DNA of 64,000 nt. It comes from Psococerastis gibbosa (Eukaryota > Arthropoda > Insecta > Psocodea > Psocidae). The position numbers and the translations under genes were made by a program. The stretch is from positions 6,062,874-6,126,873 of the forward strand of contig OZ020490.1 in NCBI GenBank assembly GCA_963971405.1, in the 5' to 3' direction. Shown one piece after another: positions 45,036 through 55,500 of the stretch. Within the stretch, counting starts at the first letter, position 1. Each line of letters starts with the position of its first letter. Under the pieces are notes generated by a model that was given only the letters and a program-made list of their open reading frames with translations, ran no database searches and was not told where the DNA came from.

Positions 45036-47850
45036 GTTTAGTTCAGAACATACCCCACGCAGGAAAATATGCTCGCACTTAAAAAACAGGAAGCACTTGC
45101 AAGGCGAACAGTAAAATATGCCAAACAGCAGCACTGGCGGAGTTACGTATCGACCTTGGACTCCGATACTACTGTAGGGAAGGTATGGCAGAAAATCAGG
45201 CAACTGCGTGGAATTAACCACTCTGCCAATTATGGGCCAATACTGCATGAAGGACAGGTATATACTAACCCCAGTGATATAGCTCACCAGTTTGCACTCT
45301 TTTTCAGTGAGATATCCAGCAACGATAACGTGACACTGTCATCATTGCAAGCCAAACATATCTTGGATGCCACCCCTACATCATTCACTGGGGGTCTTAC
45401 TGAACAGTATAATGTTTGTTTGAATATGTATGAGTTCCAGCACGCTTTATCTCGCTGCAAAAACTCGGCACCGGGTCCCGACTCCATACCATACATTTTT
45501 ATTAAACAACTTCCAAGAACTTACCAAACCCTAATTGTAGCATATTTTAATGTAATTTGGTCAACACAAAAATTTCCTGAATCCTGGAGGCAATCTATTT
45601 TGGTGGCAATCCCTAAACTTAAAAAAGACCGCAGTCAACTTACATCATACCGGCCCATTTCACTAACCAACAGCCTTTGCAAGCTTATGGAGCGAATGGT
45701 AAATTATCGCCTCACACATGTACTTGAAACTCGTAACCTAATAGTAAATTTTCAATGCGGTGGCAGGAAGGGGCGCACGACCACTGAACATTTAGTTAGA
45801 ATTTCTCAGTACATACAGGACGCCTTCATAATACAAAGTCACGCTGTTGCCATTTTCTTTGACCTGGAAAACGCTTATGATCGGTGCTGGAAAAGTCCAA
45901 TTTTGCACTCATTACAACAATGGGGACTACAAGGAAACCTTCCTATGTTTATAATGAACTTTCTAAATAATAGAGAACTATCAGTGCGGGTGGGAGGGCT
46001 GACATCAGCTCCTCAGCCCATGGAAAATGGTACTCCCCAAGGTTCAGTTTTAAGTTGCACCCTATTTACTATCGCAATTAATTCAATTGCTGATTACCTG
46101 CCGATCACTGTTTATCCCTCACTTTATATTGATGATCTATGCGTAATCTACTCATGTCGTAACTTAGTGCAACTGGGCAATACACTAGAAAAAGCCATTC
46201 ATGGAATTGAAAAATGGGCCAATGACTACGGTTTCCGATTCTCAACCGGCAAAACTGCAGCAATGCACTTCTGTCGGAAGAGAAACTGTCATGGCAATCC
46301 GACTCTAAAATTCAACAACCAGTTGGTTACTTTTAAAGATACGCATACCTTTTTAGGCCTCACGTTTGATCGACGCTTAACTTGGTCAGAGCACATTACC
46401 CAGCTGAAATCAAAGTGTGAAAAAGACCTGAATGCATTAAAAACTGTAGCGCATCATCAATGGGGCTCAAATCGGGAGGTGCTACTGACCATGTACAGAG
46501 CTTTGATTAGATCGAAACTAGATTACGGGTGCATTGTATACTCCGCAGCGCATCCTACCATCCTGAAAGCCCTAGATGTGGTTCATAACACTGCTCTAAG
46601 ACTTTGTCTCGGTGCCTTTAAATCAAGTCCAACAGCAAGCCTGTACGTTGAAGCTAATGAACCACCCCTATTCTTGAGAAGGGACAACTTCATACTTAAA
46701 TATTTCGCCAGAATATGCAAAAATAGAAACCTGTCCATACTCCTGGATGCCCATAATACTTCACTTCATAATAGATACAATACGCGACCACGCTCATCTA
46801 AACCCTACTTTTTCAGACTAAAAGTACTACTTTCCAATCTTACATTGCAACTCCCCCCTGTAATCAATACTAACAGCACTGTGTCTCCTCCTGAGTTGCC
46901 CCCATGGTTACAGCCAATCCCTCAATGCAATACTAAGCTAACTTTTTTCTCTAAACAAACTACACCACACTTTATCATTCAAAAACATTATCAAGACATT
47001 CTAATAGAGTACCCTAATACTATATGGCACCATTATTTCACAGATGGATCCAAATCCCCCCTGAACGCAGGGGCTGCCTTTATATATAAAAACCATGAGT
47101 TTCATTTCCCTCTACTACCACAGATTTCTATTTTTTCCGCCGAGCTGGTCGCTATCCAACAATGCATCATACATATAAGTAATGCTAAACACTGCAAGTC
47201 CCTCATAATATCCGATAGTCTGTCAGCACTTACTGCCATTCAACTGATATACCCCACACATCCTTTAATAACAACAATTCGAAACTCCATCACACGAGTA
47301 GCATCATATTCCGAAATTAAATTTTTATGGGTCCCATCACATGCAGGAATCTCAGGCAACAACAGAGCTGACCGAGCTGCCCAAGCAGCGGCTGCGATCC
47401 CCTCTCCCCCTTATCCGTATTTTTCTCCAAGTGATTTTAAGACTAACTCTACCCGAATTATGATACAAAGATGGCAAAATCACTGGGAGAATCCGGAATT
47501 TTCACATAATAAACTTAGGGCCATCAAACCTCATGTAGGGAAAGTGTCGGCTGACATAAGCCTTAGCCGCATGGAGGAAGTATTGATAACACGACTGCTT
47601 ATTGGGCACACGAGGCTGACCCATGGGCACTTGATGACGGGTTCCCCACCCCCCATGTGTCCAACCTGTCAGGTACTACTTGATGTACAACACCTGCTCC
47701 TTCTCTCTCCTACGTATGCTTGCTACCGCACCTTCCCTAGTAACTCCTCTATGAGCGATATTCTTACTGATGCAGCTACTTTACGCCAACACACACTCCC
47801 GTTTCTGTTCCAGTCCACTATCTATAAAGACCTGTAAAAACCCTTAATCC

Positions 47851-47883
<33 letters not shown>

Positions 47884-48108
47884 GAACAAATAGACAAGGG
47901 CAAACTGTTGTAGACGGTACCTGGGCAACTCGTTGCCCAGCGCGCTTATAGCAGTTTGCGAAAAAAAAAAAAAAAAAAAAAAAAAAAAACAATAGTGCAC
48001 ACTACACCAACCCCATTAAAAACTACAGTATTGCAACACTTAAACATACAACGCGTAAGCCCCAAAGGGCGTTGCGTTATGATTAAAAAAAAAAAAAAAA
48101 AAAAAAAA
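45036..48108 (+). mobile_element. Non-LTR retrotransposon (I/jockey type), 5'-truncated
   Basis: 3073 bp flanked by perfect 12 bp duplications. It encodes RT and RNase H but no endonuclease or ORF1, so it is 5'-truncated. The 3' region has three poly(A) runs (about 47854-47880, 47961-47989, 48084-48108). Between the first two is a perfect 8 bp hairpin, ctgggcaactcgttgcccag (47920-47939). It inserted after the LPMO duplication, since copy A lacks it. Confidence 0.95.
45069..47837 (+). CDS. Retrotransposon ORF2 fragment: reverse transcriptase and RNase H
   Basis: 922 aa without interruption. RT fingers and palm run from about residue 130 to 430: SYRPISLTNSLCKLMERMVN, motif A FFDLENAYDRC (Asp265), NGTPQGSVLS, and catalytic YIDD (353-356), with Ile where many LINEs have Ala. 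RNase H spans about 655-775 with Asp659 (FTDGSK), Glu692 (SAELVAIQQ), Asp716 (IISDSLSAL) and Asp768 (NNRADRAAQ), preceded by VPSHAGISGNN. All four acidic residues are present. A C-terminal CPTCQ...QHLLLLSP knuckle has lost its last cysteine. The N-terminal endonuclease is absent, so the copy cannot mobilise itself. The ATG is simply the first in the truncated frame. A stop lies just upstream at 45039. Confidence 0.95.
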   Translation: MLALKKQEALARRTVKYAKQQHWRSYVSTLDSDTTVGKVWQKIRQLRGINHSANYGPILHEGQVYTNPSDIAHQFALFFSEISSNDNVTLSSLQAKHILDATPTSFTGGLTEQYNVCLNMYEFQHALSRCKNSAPGPDSIPYIFIKQLPRTYQTLIVAYFNVIWSTQKFPESWRQSILVAIPKLKKDRSQLTSYRPISLTNSLCKLMERMVNYRLTHVLETRNLIVNFQCGGRKGRTTTEHLVRISQYIQDAFIIQSHAVAIFFDLENAYDRCWKSPILHSLQQWGLQGNLPMFIMNFLNNRELSVRVGGLTSAPQPMENGTPQGSVLSCTLFTIAINSIADYLPITVYPSLYIDDLCVIYSCRNLVQLGNTLEKAIHGIEKWANDYGFRFSTGKTAAMHFCRKRNCHGNPTLKFNNQLVTFKDTHTFLGLTFDRRLTWSEHITQLKSKCEKDLNALKTVAHHQWGSNREVLLTMYRALIRSKLDYGCIVYSAAHPTILKALDVVHNTALRLCLGAFKSSPTASLYVEANEPPLFLRRDNFILKYFARICKNRNLSILLDAHNTSLHNRYNTRPRSSKPYFFRLKVLLSNLTLQLPPVINTNSTVSPPELPPWLQPIPQCNTKLTFFSKQTTPHFIIQKHYQDILIEYPNTIWHHYFTDGSKSPLNAGAAFIYKNHEFHFPLLPQISIFSAELVAIQQCIIHISNAKHCKSLIISDSLSALTAIQLIYPTHPLITTIRNSITRVASYSEIKFLWVPSHAGISGNNRADRAAQAAAAIPSPPYPYFSPSDFKTNSTRIMIQRWQNHWENPEFSHNKLRAIKPHVGKVSADISLSRMEEVLITRLLIGHTRLTHGHLMTGSPPPMCPTCQVLLDVQHLLLLSPTYACYRTFPSNSSMSDILTDAATLRQHTLPFLFQSTIYKDL

Positions 48109-48120
48109 ACTATCGTTTAC
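48109..48120 (+). repeat. Right target-site duplication of the retrotransposon
   Basis: actatcgtttac directly after the last poly(A) run. Confidence 0.95.
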
Positions 48121-48266
48121 TACACATCTCTAATGGAAAAGTTTAACAACGCGGTATTTCCTGGGAGTTGGCCTAATTTTCTCTGTATAATGATGATTTA
48201 TACGGATTACAGTATGACGATGGTATTGCCTGTTTGGTATTTTAATGGCCTCTGATAACTTTACAA

Positions 48267-48301
48267 CATACAGTAATAGTTCAATAAAGGCAATTGTCAG
48301 T
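48267..48301 (+). promoter_or_regulatory. Candidate core promoter of LPMO copy B
   Basis: TCAGT initiator kept at 48297-48301, but the two TATA-like strings of copy A each carry a T-to-C change here (ttacaa, catacagta). Confidence 0.3.
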
Positions 48302-48415
48302 GTGTAGAGGAATGTCAAAGAAGGTGGGCTAAAGTTGAAAATTTTGTGTTATATTAATTAACGATACATATTATAGAAAAGTGATTCATTAGACTTATTA
48401 TATTTTAAAGTTAAC

Positions 48416-48472
48416 ATGAGCTTAAGTGATTTCAGAAGAATATTTGTCTTAATAGCGATCTACGTTGTTCAG
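48416..48472 (+). CDS. LPMO copy B exon 1 (signal peptide)
   Basis: MSLSDFRRIFVLIAIYVVQ, donor CAG/GTAAGT. Confidence 0.87.
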
Positions 48473-49508
48473 GTAAGTCCTATAGCTCAGGTTTCATCTC
48501 AAGAAGAAGCTGACCGTAGATATTGCTGACTACCCTTACATTACTCAAAATCTGTAAGCTTATGTTTTTTATTTGATTATTTTTTAAATAAAAGATTTAA
48601 AACAATTCAATGAATGTATCCGAATAACCTCTTCAGTCACCTCTGTAGGTAATACCTGTTGAGTTACGAAAGGTCGCCGATCGCATGATGTGTAGAGACT
48701 CGTACAAGTACGAACATGCTACCACTATGATATCGAAGTTCATATTTGATAAATTATTTAATAAATAAGTGTAGAGGACGATTTCATACAGCACAAGCGG
48801 GGCTTGGGACCGCTTGTGATGTTCCTTTTTTAGGGAAAAAGAAGAATGGCAAAGAAGAGAATTACGCTTATAAGCTCAAATTGACTCAACGTTTTATTGC
48901 TATTGTATAAAGTTCAAAACACACAACGTTTGTTTTGTTTATAGCGTTTCAAACGCACTTTGCGGTCCTTTGGAACTTATACGAAAAGGGCTGTTTTTAG
49001 GGTTCTTCCGGCAATTATTCTAATTTTTTTTGCCGTAAAAACCATCGTTGAACTTCAATGAACTTTTAAAAAAAAGAATTGTCCAAATTGGTCCAGGCGA
49101 TGTTGAGTTATGCGCTTACCAACACATTTTGCGATTCCTTTTTATGTAATAAGATATACTCCTATGTTTAGTCATGCTTTCACCTGTTACATTGCTTCAA
49201 TGGTAAGGTTGTCACAGCTTGTCCGTTGCCGCTTGCAGCCGGTGTAGGTTGACATCGAGAACGTTCATCAGTTTGCCAATGGCCAAAAATTCATACGGGA
49301 ACAATATAAATAATGTCAGAAATCTATGGGTTCGTTGGCATTGGACAAGGGACCATTGGGCCACAAGTAGGAATAGGTTCATATAAAGTTCTTTTAGCAA
49401 AAATTGGCGCGAAATATCAGTGGGGCTTTCCGCATTTTGACAGCAGTAATGTTTAAATTTTAAAGCTGATATTCATATAGCTGGACTTACCTAATTCTAA
49501 CCTATTGA

Positions 49509-49544
<36 letters not shown>

Positions 49545-52500
49545 TTGTAGGCAAACGGTCATGGGTACTTGTATGATCCACCAGGTCGCAGCACTGCATG
49601 GAGATTGGGGTTTAACACCCCTATCAACTATGACGACAATGGACTCAACTGCGGTGGATTTTCCGTAAGAATACCTTCAATTTTTTTTTTCAGATATAAC
49701 GAGAAATGGCAATAGAGCCCTGGAAAATATATTCCGCCTGCGTCTAGCATTTGCAAAAGTAACAATTAATCTTTGTTGACAAGCGTTGTGATTTTAATTT
49801 TCGATTCACCTTAATTCTCGTAAATTTATTATTATTTTACATAAGTTAATTTCCGGATAAGTTTTTCTCTGAAGTTGACGAGGCTGGAGGGACCACCTGT
49901 TGATATTGTGTAACTTATCATTTCACCTAAACCAGAAAGAAACGCGGCTGCTGGGCAACCCAAAGAGAGAAGAGATATAATTTTTGCTTTCCAATTTATA
50001 CGTAGTATAAGGAAAGCTTTGTGACGGTCGAAATTTTCGATTCCGAGATTTCAATGGATTTACACGTTTTAAGGCCCCTGGAACCAAAAAAAGTGGTTTT
50101 TACGAAATGTCTGTCTGTCTGTCTGTCTGTCTGTTCGTTGATTTCCGGGCAAACTACTCGGTTGATTTTGATGAAATTCGGGACGTAGGTTCACAAGAAT
50201 CATACCTCGGAACTATTTTTTTTTTTAATTGGGGCTAACTCAATTTGGGGGGTTTAATTCTCAAAAAACTCCAAAAAAACGTCTAAAAAAATTATTTCCC
50301 GAAAACGGCTCCAACGATTTCTTTTAAATTCGCATATATTGTAGTTGTTATCAATGTTGATAAAATGCGGGGGGTCGCTTGCCCCTTGATAGTTTGCTTC
50401 GGGGGGTAAAAAAATAAAAATATGTAAATTTTAATGAAAAATGACTAAAAAATAATTTTTCTGCGAAACCTTTCTATCGATGATTTCTACCTTCAGGTAT
50501 GTTTTAGGTGTTAAATTGAGTAACGAAACCGGATAGGTTCCTTTCCCAAAAAATATTTGGCTTTGCACAAAAAATTATTTTTTGAAAAAATGTTAGAAAA
50601 TTCGCGCTCATTTGCATTGTGTGCCCTGCAATTGTTGCTGTGTGGTAATTAATGTGTTGGTCTGACCTTTCTTGAATTTATCTCACTTCCAGTGACGTCA
50701 GGTGGACAACCAACCCCCCCCCCCCCAAATAACGGAAATTTAACCACTGGAAAATTATTTACGATGAAATTACTCATATTCTCTATCTACTAATGTGCGT
50801 CAAATGGCCTACCAGCCAAGGACGGGCGTTGGCTGATGAAGAAGAAGAATATCTACTAATGTTGATAAATTGGAAAGCATGTTCGGGTAAACTCGGACCG
50901 GTTCTTTTAATTGACTAGAAGTTCCGATAGTAAGACAAAAATAAAGCAAACTCATATTCCTTTCACAGTGATCGATAAATTGTGCCGGAAACGGTATATA
51001 TTTTTTTTTCAAAAATGTTTTTAATTACAGTAGCCTACAGGGACTTTTCATCAGTTATCAGGGAGGTCATCATTATTCTGTATTTTTAATTGGATTCAGC
51101 TATGCAGTAAAGCAAAAACTGTCCCATTTCCAAATTCAAATCAAATGCTTTTCAAATGTCAATAGCAGAAATTGCTGTCTGACGATTCACCTGATTTTTT
51201 AATTAAATTTAGAGCAAATCGAAGGTACAACGCTATACTAATCTATACCTGACCTGGCCTAACCTAGATATATATGCTAAATGTTTAGTTAATGCGACTT
51301 TGAGGCAACTAAAGATTTATATTTATAATAGTACTTGTTGCTGTTTTGTTCAGCACTTGTAAGTTTTAGGAAGAATTTTTTATTTTACTGTATTATTGTA
51401 TTTGGTTTATTGAAACGATAGACGACCATTCCACACACAGTATCTACTAAGAAATTATTTTAGTTTTCGTACGGTATTTATTCTGAGAAATGACAAGCGA
51501 TAGAAATGTACCCCATTATCAAATTAGTGGAAACATTAGAGATATTCACTATGTTTGGTAGAAAAGGGAAAAAGGGAATTGTGGGACATAGAGAAATAGC
51601 TTAGTGTGAGGATACCTCCGTCACCCATAGAAATAGAAAAACGAAACCTAACTTACCGCCAAAGTTTCTTTGCCTTTGGGTGTTAACTTATGAACATCTG
51701 TAGCCCACTTATTGACACATGTTTCCTTTTTTTATTAGTTTCTGTAACAGAGCTCATTTTTTTAGTTAAATAAAAATAAGAAGCCAAATTCAAATTCAAA
51801 ATAATAACAAATATGGCTGTTTTCGATATCCCAAGAGCAGATTCTCAACCTACCGGTCGGGTAAAGTCGGAAACGTAGAGATACACGTTTCCATGGCATT
51901 ATTTTTCTACGTAGAAAAACTGGAGTTCTATTTTTTTATTTTCCCTCAGTTTCCTATTTTCCCTTAGGGAAAACCAAACGCAGTGAATACCCCTATTAAA
52001 CAGTGAGTGGGAGGGGAGTCAGGAAATTCCCAGTCCCATAATGAACAAGCTCGAAATGTCTTACATTGTTAAAATTAATCACTTTGTATATTTTTACGAA
52101 ATAAAATAAAATTAAAAACATACACAACCGGTTTCGGCTCACGCCATCGTCAAGTGTTCAATTGTTCAATTTAAATTGTTTACTTTATGCGATGCTGTGT
52201 GTTATCCTGACAATGAGTTTTGTTTTGTTTTAGCTTGCAAACCTTTTTGTTTTATCTGTTTTCAATCGCACTTGACGATGGCGTGAGCCGAAACCGGTTG
52301 TGCATGTTTTTAATTTTATTTTTTTACGTAAAACTATACAAAGTGATTAATGTTAACAATGTGTGACAGCAAGTTTTACAAAGTTACTAAGGTGACTACT
52401 ATGTTTATTCGAAATGTCTTCATGAAAATGCAGAAAATATTTTGGAACCTACCTCCTATCTAAGGAACAAGACGAGGTTGACTTGCACTACGTAGATATA

Positions 52501-55500
52501 TGAATGAATGAATGGACGTGTATTGAATATAGAAAAAACAATTTAAACACAATAATTGTAAGGCAACAATTCGACACAGCGTGAATGCTGCGGCCATATT
52601 TACGACCTCTGGCTCCCATCGATCCCTCCAAGCCCGCTCTCGACCACTGACGGTTTCAAGGGGGGGGGGGCATGGCCATGGCCCCTTGACAGTTCACAGG
52701 AGCATTTTAGTATACTCCTTTAAAAAAAAAAGTGAAAAGTGTTTGGAAAACCCCAGTATTAAACTAGTTGGGTCTGATCTGTTGTCAATGCCCCCCCCCC
52801 CCTCTGAAAATTCTAAAACCGCCACTGGTCTCGACCCTCTACATCCGACTCCCGCTATACAATGCTACTCACTCGCCCTCATTGTCAGTACACGGCGTAC
52901 ATTGGCGTACACTTCATAATTAATAATAAATAATAATAAAAAAGGTTATAATGTGTTGCCAACAGACAAAGTCCAAAAACGATATCACTTACAATATAAA
53001 ACATAAAACAATGCCCGAGAAACAAGCAGTCAAATTGAAAAGGAGGAGAGAAAAAAGCATCTTATCGATTTGTCAAACGGATGGCACCTATGTACGTAAA
53101 ATAAATACGTAACATACAATACAACACAAGAGTGTACGAGTAGTCATAGTTCATATGACAGTCACAACATCGCCATTTGCTTAAATTCACTTAGGCGGCT
53201 ATTCCACCGACTAAATTGATTCACTAATCGTGGTGCCGACGTGGTAGCAGACATCATTAATATAAGTCTCTGCCATATTTTAAGGAGACTATTATGTAGG
53301 TACTTAACTTATCTATTATAAATTAAGTTATAATATGGTAAAGACTTATTATTGATGAATATGCTCGCTGGAGGAAGGCACGGCAGACCACCTGGCCCAC
53401 TGCCCTGCCCTACATGGAATCGACGACAATGACGTACATCTCAAGGCACGGATGTATTGGGAGGCACGGCGTCAAATGGCTGAGCAGCCAAGGACGGGCG
53501 TTGGCTGAAGTAAGAAGTAAGTATTATTGATGAATAAATGACGGAAGTGGAATAGCCGCCTTAGTGCAAATGGACCCAGTTTTGACACTATAGCCAATAT
53601 GGATATTACATTTTTGATATATTTATTTATGCTATAACAAATTGTATTTTGCAGACGCAGTGGCCAAAAAACAACGGGTTATGTGGAATTTGCGGAGATT
53701 CGTTCAGCTTGCCTTATCCGAGGGATAACGAATTAGGCGGTAAATACGGTAAAGGTTTGATAACGAGAAATTACACCGTGGGGTCGGTCATTCCTGTTGT
53801 CGTACAGATCACAGCGCCACACAAGGGCAACTTCAAATTCAGCATTTGTAATTTGGATGAATCCAATGAAACTGAACAGTGTTTCGAAAAGGTGAGAGGG
53901 TTTAAATGAGTAAATAAATAAATATATATTTCTGTTAAATTATACAATCAAGTAATCGGCAAGAAAGTATTAAGTAAAATCGTCAAAATCAGGTACCTAG
54001 TCCTTTCATTGTCATTGTGCTAGTGCCTCTGTGACAGTGTAGAAAGCTTTCTCTAAGAGATGGTCTCTAAGCAATTTAGGGAAATAAGGGAAGTTAGGAG
54101 CATTTCTCACCGCTCTCAGTTCAATCGGGAGTTCTCTAAGGTAGGCGTAACCTTGTAGTATAGGATCCAGTTGCTCACACTTGGCTGCAGATAAGTGGTG
54201 CTGGCTTTACAAGGTCTACCTGTTGTCTCGTGTTGTAGGTGTGGGTGTCCCCATTTTGTTTAAATTTTAAAGTTTTGGTCGAAATGGAATAATTTTTCTT
54301 TCTTTTCTTTTATAAAAAGATTAATTGCTTACAAACAATTTAATGAATGTATCCGATTTTTAGGATCCAAACTGTTACCCTAAATAAATGGGTTGGATAC
54401 AAATATGTACAAGTATTGTCTGGCTAATTTCGAGAAAACGCAATTGAAGTTTGATAGTCTGCATTATTTTGAATGAATGAATGAATGAAGGAATGAATGA
54501 AAATGCCTTTACAATATTAGGCGAGCTTTAGCCCACAGCTAACTTATTTTGGTTTACAAATTATAATACAAATTAACATACAAGGTACATATTTTTTTCC
54601 CTGAAAAACAAAAACAAAAGAAAAAGAGAGGAAATAATAATGTTACAAGTCAGGCACTCATTCATTCACTCTCGCACTTCACCCCCAGAACCTGATGGCA
54701 GGCTCTCCTAAATCTCCCCTAATTATTCTCTGTCCTCGTTTCTTCTGGCAAGGAATTCCAAAGCCTTGAGGTGGTCACTGATGCGAAAGAATGGTTGTAG
54801 TAATTTGTTTGGTTTGTGGGAATAGAAAGTTGGTTAGAAGCTCTTGTGTTAAAATTGTGGTAATCAGACAAGTATGTAAATGACAGTTGACAATAATTTT
54901 CAACCCCTTATAGCGCAGCAACTAGGCACGATAGAGGGATACCTCTGGCGTCTGCTGCCATAGCAACAGAGACTAAAGTCACTTCAAATTGGCTGATACC
55001 ACGTTAAATATAAAGAACCGGTCCGAGTTTACTCGAACATATGCTTTCCAATTTATCAATTAGTAGGGAGAGAAAATGATTAATTTCATGGTAAATAATT
55101 TACCTATGGTTCAATTTCGAATATCACGGGGGAGGGGAGGGGAGGTCGTCCACCTGACGTCACTGGAGGTAACGTAAATTCTACATTAGACAGACCAGCA
55201 CATTACCACACAGCAATAATGGCAGGCAATGCATTAGAGCGTGAATTTGCTTTAATTTTTTCAAAACATTTTTTTTTGCACAAAACCAATTAGTTTTTTG
55301 GGGACGCAAACTGTCCGGTTTCTTTACTCAATTTAACACCTAAAACTTGCCTGAAGGTAGAAATCATCGATAGAAAGGCTTCGCATAAAAATTATTTTTT
55401 AGTAATTTTTCATTAAAATTAAGTTATTTTTATGTTCTTACCCCCAGAAGCAAACTATCAAGAGGTTAGTGACCCCTGCATTTACCAACATGAATAACGA

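Noticed and set aside
44880-45496. Minus-strand frames of 135 and 70 codons opposite the retrotransposon
   Set aside because: Antisense shadows of the RT frame.
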